Assembly (NCBI GenBank): GCA_016793325.1
Contig: JAEUKI010000073.1
Location: forward strand, 1 to 52,693
Length of the DNA: 52,693 nucleotides
Source of the DNA: Myxococcales bacterium
Lineage (GTDB): Bacteria; Myxococcota_A; Polyangia; Polyangiales; Ga0077539
Reading direction: 5' to 3'
In this document: piece by piece, positions 24,598 through 33,111 of the stretch
Layout of the letters: each line of letters begins with the position of its first letter
How positions within the stretch are numbered: the stretch's first letter is position 1
Position numbers and translations under genes: made by a program
The notes under the pieces: model-generated
Told to the model about the DNA's origin: nothing
Seen by the model: the letters and a program-made list of their open reading frames with translations, nothing else
Database searches by the model: none

Positions 24598-27255
24598 ATG
24601 ACAGACGAACGAGATGGCGCGGGGGCGACGGGCGGCGGCGGCAACGGGATCGCCGCGCCGGTTCCGGTTGTGTTCGAAGAGGAAGTGCAGCGCAGCTACC
24701 TCGACTACGCGATGAGCGTGATCGTGGGCCGCGCGATCCCCGATGCGCGCGACGGGCTCAAGCCGGTGCACCGCAGGATTCTCTACACGATGGAGCAGCT
24801 CAACTTGACCCCCGGCGGCAAGTTCGTGAAGTGCGCTCGCGTCGTCGGAGACGTGCTCGGCAAGTACCACCCGCACGGCGATTCGAGCGTGTACGACGCG
24901 CTCGTCCGCATGGCGCAAGACTTCTCGATGCGCATGCCGCTCGTCGACGGCCAAGGCAACTTCGGCTCCGTCGAGGGCGATCCCGCGGCCGCGTATCGAT
25001 ACACCGAGTGCAAGCTCACGCACATCGCGCAAGAGCTTCTGCGAGACATCGACAAGGACACCGTTGATTACTCGCCCAACTATGACGGCAGCACCGAGGA
25101 GCCGGACGTGTTGCCGGCGCGCTTCCCGAACCTGCTCGTCAACGGCACCAACGGGATCGCCGTGGGCATGGCGACGAACATTCCGCCGCACAACCTCGGC
25201 GAGGTGATCGACGGGACGCTGCACGTCATCGACCACCCTGATTGCTCGGCGGAAGATCTCCTTCGGTTCGTGAAGGGGCCGGATTTTCCCACGGCGGCGT
25301 CGATCCTCGGGACCGAGGGGACGCGCAAGGCGTACCTCACGGGGCGCGGGACGATCACGATGCGCGCGAAGGCCGACATCGAGACGACCGGCAAGGACCG
25401 CGAGCGCATCGTCATTACGGAGATCCCGTACCAGGTCAACAGCGCGAAGCTGCTCGAGCACATGGCCGAGCTCGTCCGCGAGAAGCGCCTCGAGGGCATC
25501 GCGGACCTGCGCAACGAGAGCTCGCGCGAGGGCATGCGGATCGTCGTCGAGCTCAAGCGCGACGCGGTCGCGCAAGTGGTGCTCAACGCGCTCTACAAGC
25601 AGACGCAGCTCCAAGAGAACTTCGGGTACATCGCGCTCGCGATCGTCAACGGTCAGCCGCGCGTGCTCGACCTGAAGCAGCTGCTTCACGTCTTCATCGA
25701 GCACCGCCGCGACGTCGTCACGCGACGCACGCGCTTCGAGCTTCGCAAGGCCGAGAGCGAGCGCGAAGTGATCCTCGGAAAGGGGATGGCCACGACCGAG
25801 ATCGATCTCATCATCGAGACGATCCGTCGCTCGTCGGACCCGGAGGCGGCCAAAGAAGCGCTCATGGCGCTGCCGCTGAAGGGCCTCGAGGATTTCGTTC
25901 GTCGCGCCGGAAGGCCGCAGAGCGAGATCGACGAGGCCGCGAAGATCGTTGATTACCGGCTCACCGAGCGCCAGGCCAAGGCGATCCTCGAGATGCGCCT
26001 CGCGTCGCTCACGGGCCTCGAGCGCGAGAAGCTCGCCGCGGAGTACGGCGAGCTGTCCAACGTGATCGCGTTCTTGAAGAGCATCCTCGGCAACGAGTCG
26101 GTGCTGCTCGGCGAGATCAAGAAAGAGCTCGAAGAGATCAAGGCCAAGTACGCAGAGCCCCGCCGCACGAGCATCGAGCTCGCGGACGGAGAGATCTCGA
26201 TGGCGGACCTCGTGCCCGAGCACGAGGTCGTCGTGACGCTCTCGCACAAGGGGTACGTGAAGCGCGTTTCGCTCAGCGATTACCGCGCGCAAAACCGCTC
26301 GGGCAAGGGCAGCTCGGGCATGGACGTGCGCGACGAGGACTGGGTGCACCAGATCTTCGTGGCGAGCTCGCACGACACGGTGCTGTTCCTCACGGACAGC
26401 GGCAAGGCGTTCACCAAGAAGATCTACGAGCTCCCCGAGGCGGCGCGCGCGTCGCGCGGAAAGGCGATCGTGAATTTCTTGGGCCTCGCCGAGAGCGAGC
26501 GCGTCGCCGTCGTTCTATCGGTCAAGGAGTTCAAAGAGGGGCTCGACCTCGTGACGTGCTCGAAGAAGGGGCTCGTGAAGCGCACGGACCTCACGGCGTA
26601 CGCTAGCATTCGACAGACGGGCATCATCGGCGTCGCGATCGACGAGGGCGACGAGCTGCTCACGGCCGTCGTCGCCGCGCCCGATCGCGAGGTGATCATC
26701 GGGACGCGCAAGGGCATGAGCATTCGCTTCCCCGCGAGCGAGATTCGTCAGGTGGGGCGAGACTCGCGCGGCGTAAAGGGCATCGAGCTGCGCGAAGGCG
26801 ACGCGGTCGTCTCGCTGCGCGTGATCGAGGACCCGGCCACGCAGCAAGTGCTCGCCGTCTGCGAAAAGGGCTACGGAAAGCGCACGGAGACCGCGGAGTT
26901 TCGCTCGCAAGGGCGCGGCGGCCTCGGGATCATCGCGATCGACGCGAGCGATCGCAACGGCGACGTCGTCGACCTCGTGCTCGTGTGCGAGGGCGATCAA
27001 TTGATGGTCGTGACCGACAAGGGGCAGACGCTGCGGACGTTTGTTTCGCAAGTGCGCCTCGCCGGTCGCAACACGCAGGGCGTTCGGATCATCGACGTCA
27101 ACGACGGCGAGAAGGTCGTGGCGGTCGAGCGCGTCGAGATCGTCGCGGGCGAGGCGCCCGAGGGCGCTGCGAGGCCGTCTCTGCCGCCGGGCGAGGGTGA
27201 ATCCGCGGCGGCGCCGAGCGAGCCTGCGGCGCCGGAGACTCCGCCGGAGTCCTGA
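24598..27255 (+). CDS. gyrA: DNA gyrase subunit A
   Basis: 885 residues from the ATG at 24598, preceded by GAGG; TTG 24568 and GTG 24580 are in frame but weaker. Gyrase A carries the catalytic Tyr-135 (AYRYTE) that cleaves DNA. The region YLDYAMSVIVGRAIPDARDGLKPVHRR and the quinolone region GKYHPHGDSSVYDALVRM are intact, with Ser-96 and Asp-100 in the positions associated with quinolone sensitivity. Six C-terminal wrapping blades follow. The GyrA box is degenerate (QNRSGKG instead of QRRGGKG). A tail of about 35 Pro/Ala/Glu residues ends the protein. gyrB is not in the window. Confidence 0.96.
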   Translation: MTDERDGAGATGGGGNGIAAPVPVVFEEEVQRSYLDYAMSVIVGRAIPDARDGLKPVHRRILYTMEQLNLTPGGKFVKCARVVGDVLGKYHPHGDSSVYDALVRMAQDFSMRMPLVDGQGNFGSVEGDPAAAYRYTECKLTHIAQELLRDIDKDTVDYSPNYDGSTEEPDVLPARFPNLLVNGTNGIAVGMATNIPPHNLGEVIDGTLHVIDHPDCSAEDLLRFVKGPDFPTAASILGTEGTRKAYLTGRGTITMRAKADIETTGKDRERIVITEIPYQVNSAKLLEHMAELVREKRLEGIADLRNESSREGMRIVVELKRDAVAQVVLNALYKQTQLQENFGYIALAIVNGQPRVLDLKQLLHVFIEHRRDVVTRRTRFELRKAESEREVILGKGMATTEIDLIIETIRRSSDPEAAKEALMALPLKGLEDFVRRAGRPQSEIDEAAKIVDYRLTERQAKAILEMRLASLTGLEREKLAAEYGELSNVIAFLKSILGNESVLLGEIKKELEEIKAKYAEPRRTSIELADGEISMADLVPEHEVVVTLSHKGYVKRVSLSDYRAQNRSGKGSSGMDVRDEDWVHQIFVASSHDTVLFLTDSGKAFTKKIYELPEAARASRGKAIVNFLGLAESERVAVVLSVKEFKEGLDLVTCSKKGLVKRTDLTAYASIRQTGIIGVAIDEGDELLTAVVAAPDREVIIGTRKGMSIRFPASEIRQVGRDSRGVKGIELREGDAVVSLRVIEDPATQQVLAVCEKGYGKRTETAEFRSQGRGGLGIIAIDASDRNGDVVDLVLVCEGDQLMVVTDKGQTLRTFVSQVRLAGRNTQGVRIIDVNDGEKVVAVERVEIVAGEAPEGAARPSLPPGEGESAAAPSEPAAPETPPES

Positions 27256-27346
27256 GCGATCGGGCGCCGCGGGGCGCGCGGTACGGGGGTGTGCGACCGC
27301 GCTGGAATTTGCCTCTTTTGCTCGCGGACGCAGACAATAGGCCGAC

Positions 27347-28321
27347 GTGAGGCGATCGACGGCGTCATCGGTGCTCTTCGCGGCGGGCTTCGCGCTCGTC
27401 GCGACGCCGACGCACGCGCAGTCGACGCCTGCGGATTCCCAGGCGACCAGCGCACAGGCAACGGCGCCCACGCCGCCGTCGCCACCATCGGACACGATCG
27501 CTCGTTCGAGCGAGGCGCCGCCGCGCGCGGCGACCGAGAGCTCCGGGCGCGCGGGGCGCGGAGCGTTCGGGCCTGTCGCAGCGCCGAGCCAGGGTGAATT
27601 CGAGCGATACGCGCGAACGCCCGACCCCACGGGGTACCAGTACTACGCGATGCCCGGCGCGCGGACGTTGCGCGCGGGGGACGGCGCGGTCGCAGTCGGG
27701 ACGCTGCTCGGTTGGGTCGCGGTTCGCTACGGAGCGCACCGGCGGATCGACGTGGGCGTGGGCGTTCCCTATGCGCTCGTGGGGCTGTCGGCGGACGTGC
27801 GGTTCAACATCGTGTCCGAGTCGAACGTCGCGTTCGGGCTGTGGGCGATGGTTCAGATCCCGATGCACCCAGGAACGACGGTCGCCTCGGACTTCTTCGG
27901 CTTCACCTGGAACGGCGGCGGAGCGTGGGGCGCGGTCGGCCCAGTCTTTTCGGTCTGGGGCGATCGCGGCGGGCTGCACATCGGCGCCCACGCCGCGCAG
28001 CGCGTCTCGATGGGCGGCCTGTGGACCCTCGCGCATCTCACCGTCGACGCGAGGATCGTCGATGGTGTCAAAGCGCTCGGGCAGATCTTCGTCTTCGGCG
28101 AAGCGATCCCCGAGCGCGCGTCGACGACCTCGAGGCTCACGCTGCTCGGCAACGCGCAGCCCCGCTGGATGCCGTACGGAACGCTCGGCGTCAGGCTCTT
28201 CACACGCAAGAGCAGCGTCGACGTCGGCGCGCTCGTGATCGTCGGCGAGCGCTCGCTCCTCGCGTGGGGAACGAGCCCCGTCTCGGTCTGGCCGTGGCTC
28301 AGCGCCGTGCACTCGTTCTAG
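27347..28321 (+). CDS. Secreted outer-membrane-type beta protein
   Basis: 324 residues from the GTG at 27347. Signal peptide ending ATPTHAQ, then a Pro/Ser/Ala linker of about 60 residues, then alternating amphipathic strands rich in Gly and aromatics: VAVGTLLGWVAVRYGAHRRIDVGVGVPYAL, VAFGLWAMVQIPMHPG, GVRLFTRKSSVDVGALVIVG. The last residue is Phe (AVHSF), the common outer-membrane-barrel terminus. I read this as a small outer-membrane barrel of unknown function. It lies 91 nt downstream of gyrA, probably its own unit. Confidence 0.75.
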   Translation: MRRSTASSVLFAAGFALVATPTHAQSTPADSQATSAQATAPTPPSPPSDTIARSSEAPPRAATESSGRAGRGAFGPVAAPSQGEFERYARTPDPTGYQYYAMPGARTLRAGDGAVAVGTLLGWVAVRYGAHRRIDVGVGVPYALVGLSADVRFNIVSESNVAFGLWAMVQIPMHPGTTVASDFFGFTWNGGGAWGAVGPVFSVWGDRGGLHIGAHAAQRVSMGGLWTLAHLTVDARIVDGVKALGQIFVFGEAIPERASTTSRLTLLGNAQPRWMPYGTLGVRLFTRKSSVDVGALVIVGERSLLAWGTSPVSVWPWLSAVHSF

Positions 28322-28414
28322 CCTTTTGAAAACTGTCTACCGAATCAACTCGACCTCTACGATGCGCGAACCCCTCGATCGATCCCAACCGCGAAGCGCC
28401 TCGCGAGGCGCGTC

Positions 28415-29002
28415 GTGACCGCGCGCGACGAGAATCGTTCGGTGCACGGAGCGCGGGCCCGCGCGCTGCTCGAGCGCGTGACCGAGCAGCTCGCGCGCGA
28501 GGGCGTGACCGTCGTTCGCAAGCGCGACGTGCCGCTGCAGCGGTGGATCGATCGCGCGCTGCGGGTCGTGACGTTCGGCGCGATGCGCGCGTACCTCACG
28601 GACTACGTCACGACCATCGGACGGACGATCTACCTGCCCGAAGGCTGGGAGTCGGTCGCGCCTGGACGACGGTGGGAGACGCTCGAGCACGAGCTCGTGC
28701 ACGTCCGTCAGTTCGAGCGGTACGGCTTGGTCGGGATGGCGATTCTGTACTTGCTGCTCCCGCTCCCGATGGGCCTCGCGTGGTTTCGCGCTCGGCTCGA
28801 GTGGGAGGCGTATCGCGTCTCGCTTCGGTGCGTCGCCGAGCTCGAGGGAATCGATGCCGCGCGCGACCCCGCGTTTCGTGAAGAGATCGTCCGCCGCTTT
28901 TCGGGACCGGACTACGGATACATGTGGCCCTTCGCCGCGTCGGTGCGGCGGTGGATCGAGAGCGAACTAGACGCCATCGAGCGCTCGCTCGCGGTAGAGT
29001 GA
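28415..29002 (+). CDS. HExxH membrane-associated metalloprotease-like protein
   Basis: 195 residues from the GTG at 28415. The core is a zincin motif HELVH (residues 92-96) within ETLEHELVHVRQFERYG. A single hydrophobic stretch (LVGMAILYLLLPLPMGLAWF) follows, then EWEAYR around 129-134, where a Glu could be the third zinc ligand as in gluzincin-like minimal proteases. No signal peptide is seen, so the helix may insert the protein in the membrane. It ends 14 nt before the unusual Hsp70 gene and probably shares its transcript. Proteolytic activity is inferred from motif only; a structural role is possible. Confidence 0.78.
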   Translation: MTARDENRSVHGARARALLERVTEQLAREGVTVVRKRDVPLQRWIDRALRVVTFGAMRAYLTDYVTTIGRTIYLPEGWESVAPGRRWETLEHELVHVRQFERYGLVGMAILYLLLPLPMGLAWFRARLEWEAYRVSLRCVAELEGIDAARDPAFREEIVRRFSGPDYGYMWPFAASVRRWIESELDAIERSLAVE

Positions 29003-29016
29003 CAAGTGAGAGAGAC

Positions 29017-32000
29017 ATGACGAACCCGATCGCTGTCGGCATCGACCTGGGGACGACGAACTCTGTCGTCGCCGTCGCGCAAGGCGGCCAACCACGGGTG
29101 CTCACGACGCCCGACGGCGCTGGATTGATCCCGAGCGTCGTGTCCTTCGCGCCCAACGGACAGACGCTCGTCGGCGCGCCGGCGAGGCTCGCGCGAACGC
29201 AGGACCCCGAGCACACGGTCTTTTCGGTCAAGCGCTTGATGGGCCGGCCGTTCGACTCGGAAGAGGTCCGTCGCGCCGCCGCGCGCTTCGCGTTTCAGCT
29301 CGAGCGAGGGCCGGATCAATCCGTGCTCGTGCGCACGAGGGCCGGGACGCACACGCTCCCGGAGCTCTCGGCGCTGGTGCTGCGCGAGGTCCGTCGCGTC
29401 GCCGAAGGCGCCCTCGGTCAACCGATCGGCCGCGCGGTGATCACGGTCCCGGCGAACTTCAACGAGCTGCAGCGGAGCGCGACGAAGCTCGCTGGACAAA
29501 TCGCTGACATCGACGTCGCGCGAATCTTGAACGAGCCCACGGCGGCCGCGCTCGCGTACGGCTACGGCCGCGGGACGCGCGAGCGCATCGCGGTCTTCGA
29601 CTTCGGCGGCGGGACGTTCGACGTCACGCTCCTCGAGCTCTCGGGAAACGTCTTCGAAGTGCTCGCGACCGCGGGCGACACGTTCTTGGGCGGCGATGAC
29701 ATCGACCTCGCGCTCGCCGAAGGGCTCGCGGACGGCGCGTCCAAAGCGCTGCGCTTCGACGCGCGCAAGGACCGACGCGCGTACGAGATGCTCCGCGCCG
29801 CGGCCGAGCAAGCGAAGATCGACCTGTCGACGCTCGAGAGCGTGCAGGTGAAGGTGTCGAACATCGCGCAGGGCCCCGGCGGTCGAGCGCTCGAGTTTCG
29901 CTCGCGCATCGCGCGCAGCGAGTTCGAGAAGGTCGCGCAGCCGTTCGTGCAGCGCACGATCGACGTGTCCGCAGAGGCGCTCAAGCTCGCGGGGCTCAAG
30001 CCCAGTGACTTCGCCGCGGTCATCCTCGTGGGAGGCTCTTCGCAGATCCCGCTCGTTCGCCGCGCGGTGCGAGATTTCTTCCGCAGCGAGCCGCACACGT
30101 CGCTGCCGCCGGACACCGTCGTCGCGATGGGCGCCGCGGTGCTCGCCGAAGCTCTCGGCGGAAAGCGCACGAAGATCACCGGTCAAAACCGCGTGAGCAA
30201 ATCGCCGTCGGGCGCGCCTCCGTCCCCGTCGCAAGCGCCTCCGACCACGCCGTCGCAAGCGCCCATGAGCGCCGCAGGAGCTCCGATTCCGCCGCCTCCG
30301 CCTGCGCCGTCGTTGCCGAGCGTCTCGGACGCTGCGATGCCCGCGGTTCGGCCGGGCGGCGCCCCGCTCGCGCCGCCTGCGCCCCCGACGGCGCCATCGA
30401 CCGTGGACCTACCCGCGGTTGCGAAGCCGGGATCGCACAGCGCGCTGCCCGCCGTGCGTGGCGGAGGCCGGGCGCCCATTCGACGTGGGGGCGATCCCGC
30501 AGCGCCGCCGCCGCCTGCGCCGATGCCCGTGGGTCAGCAAGACGCTGGCGGGTCGGTGACGGGACTTCCTGCGATCAAGGGTCCGTCGCCGATCGCTGCA
30601 GCGCCGCCGCTTCCGCCGCCTCCGCCGCCAATCGCGTTCTCACAAGACGCGCAGTCGGTCTCGGATCTGCCTGCGGTTCGCGCGGATGGCGTCGGATTGC
30701 CGATGTTGCCGAAGGGCGCGCCGGTGCCGAGCTCGGTGTCGACCGGAGGTCTTCCTGCGGTTCGCATCGAGGCGACCGACAGCATGATCGCGATGCCGGC
30801 GGTCTCGCCCGCTGCAAATTCGCCCGCGGTTCGCCCTCGGACCACGACCGAGCCGCACGGCGTCGCGCGCCCGTCTTCGTCGTCCGATCACGCGTTGCCT
30901 GCGGTGAAGCCCGAGCCGTCGCCGCCGTCGTCCGCCGCTGGCCTGCCCGCGCCGCGCATGCGCACGCGAACGATCACGCACGCGAGCGCTGCGGTTCCAC
31001 CGCCAGCGCCGCTCAGCGCGCCGGGTGCACCGCCGCCGCCGCCGAGCGTCGGATTTCCGCCGCCCGTTCCGCCGGGTCCGCCTGGGTCGTCGATCGTTCC
31101 CCCGAAGCCCGGCGACCTCCTGTGGAACTCTGGTCAATCGCAGCCATCGATCTCCGTGCGACCCGAGTCGCTCGTCCCGCTCGATGACGACTACGAGCCG
31201 AATCTGCCCACGGCGATCCGTTCGGCGCCGCCGATCTCCGGTGGTCCTGCGCTCGACGACGCGTTCGGCGACGAGCCGACGTCGATGCACAGCGCCGCGC
31301 TCCTCGCGCAAGTCCAAGCGCCCAAGACCGTGACGGACATCGGCGCGAGCGTGGATCTGCCTGCGCTCAGCACCAAGGTCGAGTCGAAGATCCCGACGCT
31401 CACGAGCGTCGATCCATCGAACATTCCAGCGCGCGCGCAGCCGCAGGGCTCGAACATCCCGACGCAGCCCACGATCTCGCCTTCGATCCTCGGCAACGTG
31501 CGTCCTCCGCACGAAGACGCGCCCGGCGAAGGCGTCACGACGCTCAAGCGCTACTCGCAGCTCATCGACGACGCAGAGCCATCGCCGCCGAAGCCACCCG
31601 CGTCGATTCAAGGCAACCCACCGACGCCGCCGCTTCCGCCTGCGTATGCGCCGCCCACGCCTGCAGCCGCTGTGAATCCGCCGAGCGCGCAAGGCAATCC
31701 GAACATCGTCGGACGACGCACGGCCGTGATCGCCGCCGCGCCGCCGCCACCGCCACCGCCGATGGCGCCGGTGGTTCCGCCGATGCCGCCGCTGTCGACA
31801 GCGGCGTCGAACGCGCCTGCGTTGCCGCCAGCGATGCCGATGCCAGAGCCCTCGTTCGGCGACCCATCGCTGCTCACGTCGATGAAGGGTCTCAGCGACG
31901 CGGACCTCGGCTTCGACGCCCCGCTGCCGCCGCCGCCGTCGCCTGCGTACGCGCCGCCCGCGGTCGCGACCGCTCCGTTTGCTGGCGCGACGCAACAAGC

Positions 32001-32565
32001 TCCCTCGCCGAAGGGGCCCGCCGCCGCGGCCTACGGAGGTCCCGCGGCCAATCCATACAGCCAGACAGCGCAGGCTCCTTGGGGCCAGCAGCCACCGCCC
32101 TCGCAGCTCGTGACGCCTCCTCCGCCGACCGCGTCGGGAGCGTCTTCGCGCATGCAAGCTCCGCTGCTGCTCGACGTGACGCCGCAGAGCCTCCGCGTCG
32201 AGACCGTCGGCGGTTTGAGCCAGCTCGTGATCGCGCGCAACTCGACGATCCCGCTCGAGCAGACGCGCGAGTTCGCCACGGCCTACGACAATCAACAGGA
32301 CGTGCGCATTCGCATCGCGCAGGGCGAGCAGGCGCGCTTCGGCGAGAATCAACCGCTCGGCGAGCTCGAGCTCTCGGGCTTGCGCCCCGCGCCGCGCGGC
32401 GACGTGAAGATCGCCGTGACCTTCGAGCTCGACGCGGACGGAACGCTCCGCGTCCGCGCCCTCGACATGCTCACGGGCCTCCAGACCACCGCGAAGATCA
32501 ACCTGTTGACGATGCCCGGCGCCGCGCAAGCGACGGCGATGGCTGCGCGTCAGCGCGGCAACTGA
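29017..32565 (+). CDS. DnaK-like Hsp70 with ~660-residue Pro-rich insertion between ATPase and substrate domains
   Basis: 1182 residues from the ATG at 29017. Residues 1-388 are a complete Hsp70 nucleotide-binding domain: GIDLGTTNS (8-16), Lys-72 in SVKRLMGR, NEPTAAALAYGYG, DFGGGTFD (195-202) with Thr-200, and ILVGGSSQIPLVRR. Residues ~389-1049 are Pro/Ala/Ser-rich and presumably disordered, with about ten copies of an LPAV(R/K)-type motif. At 1050 the Hsp70 interdomain linker LLLDVTP reappears, followed by the beta substrate-binding domain (ETVGGLSQLVIARNSTIPLEQ, GELELSGLRPAPRGDVKIAVTFELDADGTLRVRA). The alpha-helical lid is absent; the protein ends ~15 residues after the beta domain. ATP-dependent client binding is plausible but unproven. 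It is followed by a J-protein. Confidence 0.9.
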   Translation: MTNPIAVGIDLGTTNSVVAVAQGGQPRVLTTPDGAGLIPSVVSFAPNGQTLVGAPARLARTQDPEHTVFSVKRLMGRPFDSEEVRRAAARFAFQLERGPDQSVLVRTRAGTHTLPELSALVLREVRRVAEGALGQPIGRAVITVPANFNELQRSATKLAGQIADIDVARILNEPTAAALAYGYGRGTRERIAVFDFGGGTFDVTLLELSGNVFEVLATAGDTFLGGDDIDLALAEGLADGASKALRFDARKDRRAYEMLRAAAEQAKIDLSTLESVQVKVSNIAQGPGGRALEFRSRIARSEFEKVAQPFVQRTIDVSAEALKLAGLKPSDFAAVILVGGSSQIPLVRRAVRDFFRSEPHTSLPPDTVVAMGAAVLAEALGGKRTKITGQNRVSKSPSGAPPSPSQAPPTTPSQAPMSAAGAPIPPPPPAPSLPSVSDAAMPAVRPGGAPLAPPAPPTAPSTVDLPAVAKPGSHSALPAVRGGGRAPIRRGGDPAAPPPPAPMPVGQQDAGGSVTGLPAIKGPSPIAAAPPLPPPPPPIAFSQDAQSVSDLPAVRADGVGLPMLPKGAPVPSSVSTGGLPAVRIEATDSMIAMPAVSPAANSPAVRPRTTTEPHGVARPSSSSDHALPAVKPEPSPPSSAAGLPAPRMRTRTITHASAAVPPPAPLSAPGAPPPPPSVGFPPPVPPGPPGSSIVPPKPGDLLWNSGQSQPSISVRPESLVPLDDDYEPNLPTAIRSAPPISGGPALDDAFGDEPTSMHSAALLAQVQAPKTVTDIGASVDLPALSTKVESKIPTLTSVDPSNIPARAQPQGSNIPTQPTISPSILGNVRPPHEDAPGEGVTTLKRYSQLIDDAEPSPPKPPASIQGNPPTPPLPPAYAPPTPAAAVNPPSAQGNPNIVGRRTAVIAAAPPPPPPPMAPVVPPMPPLSTAASNAPALPPAMPMPEPSFGDPSLLTSMKGLSDADLGFDAPLPPPPSPAYAPPAVATAPFAGATQQAPSPKGPAAAAYGGPAANPYSQTAQAPWGQQPPPSQLVTPPPPTASGASSRMQAPLLLDVTPQSLRVETVGGLSQLVIARNSTIPLEQTREFATAYDNQQDVRIRIAQGEQARFGENQPLGELELSGLRPAPRGDVKIAVTFELDADGTLRVRALDMLTGLQTTAKINLLTMPGAAQATAMAARQRGN

Positions 32566-32573
32566 GGGCGACG

Positions 32574-33095
32574 GTGAGCGCGACCGACGACCACGAAGCG
32601 CAGTTCGAGCTCGTGCGCGAGCAGCTCGACGAGCTCGACTACTACGCGCTCTTCGCGCTGCCGTCCGCCGCTTCGCAAGAGGACGTGCGCGAGGCCTTTC
32701 ATCGGTTCGCGCTGCTGTTTCACCCTGATCGCTACGTCGACGAGCCCGAGCGACAGGCGCACGCGCTGCGCGTTTTCAAGCGCGGCAGCGAGGCGTATCG
32801 CGTGCTCAGTAATCAAGTGCTCCGCGCGCGCTTCGACAAGGCGCGCGCGTCGGGCGCGACGCGATTGAGCGCCGACGAGATGTTCGCGGGCGCCGACGCG
32901 AGCACGGGCGCGGTCGCGGAGGTCCCGCTGCCCGCGGTCGCGCAGGCGCTCTACGACAAGGCCGTGCAAGCGCTCGAGCGAGGCGACCTCGCCGGGGCCA
33001 AGATGCACGCGATGCTCGCGCGCGCGAAGGCGAGCGCCCCGAAGCTCGACGCGCTCGACGCCAAGATCGCCGAAGCGTCGCGCAAGAAGCGTTGA
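32574..33095 (+). CDS. J-domain protein (Hsp70 co-chaperone)
   Basis: 173 residues from the GTG at 32574, 8 nt after the Hsp70 stop. The J-domain occupies about 20-92: LDYYALFALPSAASQEDVREAFHRFALLFHPDRY with the essential HPD at 50-52, then SEAYRVLSNQVLRARFD. There is no Gly/Phe region or zinc centre, so it is a class III type. The C-terminal part (ALYDKAVQALERGDLAGAKMHAMLARAKASAPKLDAL) is a TPR-like helical pair. Given the gene order it most likely stimulates the ATPase of the adjacent Hsp70. The frame is open upstream, but that stretch is a shadow of the Hsp70 gene. Confidence 0.9.
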   Translation: MSATDDHEAQFELVREQLDELDYYALFALPSAASQEDVREAFHRFALLFHPDRYVDEPERQAHALRVFKRGSEAYRVLSNQVLRARFDKARASGATRLSADEMFAGADASTGAVAEVPLPAVAQALYDKAVQALERGDLAGAKMHAMLARAKASAPKLDALDAKIAEASRKKR

Positions 33096-33111
33096 TCGGG
33101 GGAGGGCGGCG

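Noticed and set aside
24445..26373. 642-codon open frame antisense to gyrA
   Set aside because: The real gene on the other strand is clear, and the antisense frame has no motif; typical GC-rich shadow.
30640..32529. Long Arg-rich open frame antisense to the Hsp70 insert
   Set aside because: Complement of Pro/Ala-rich coding text always reads as Arg/Gly-rich; the plus frame joins recognisable Hsp70 domains on both sides.
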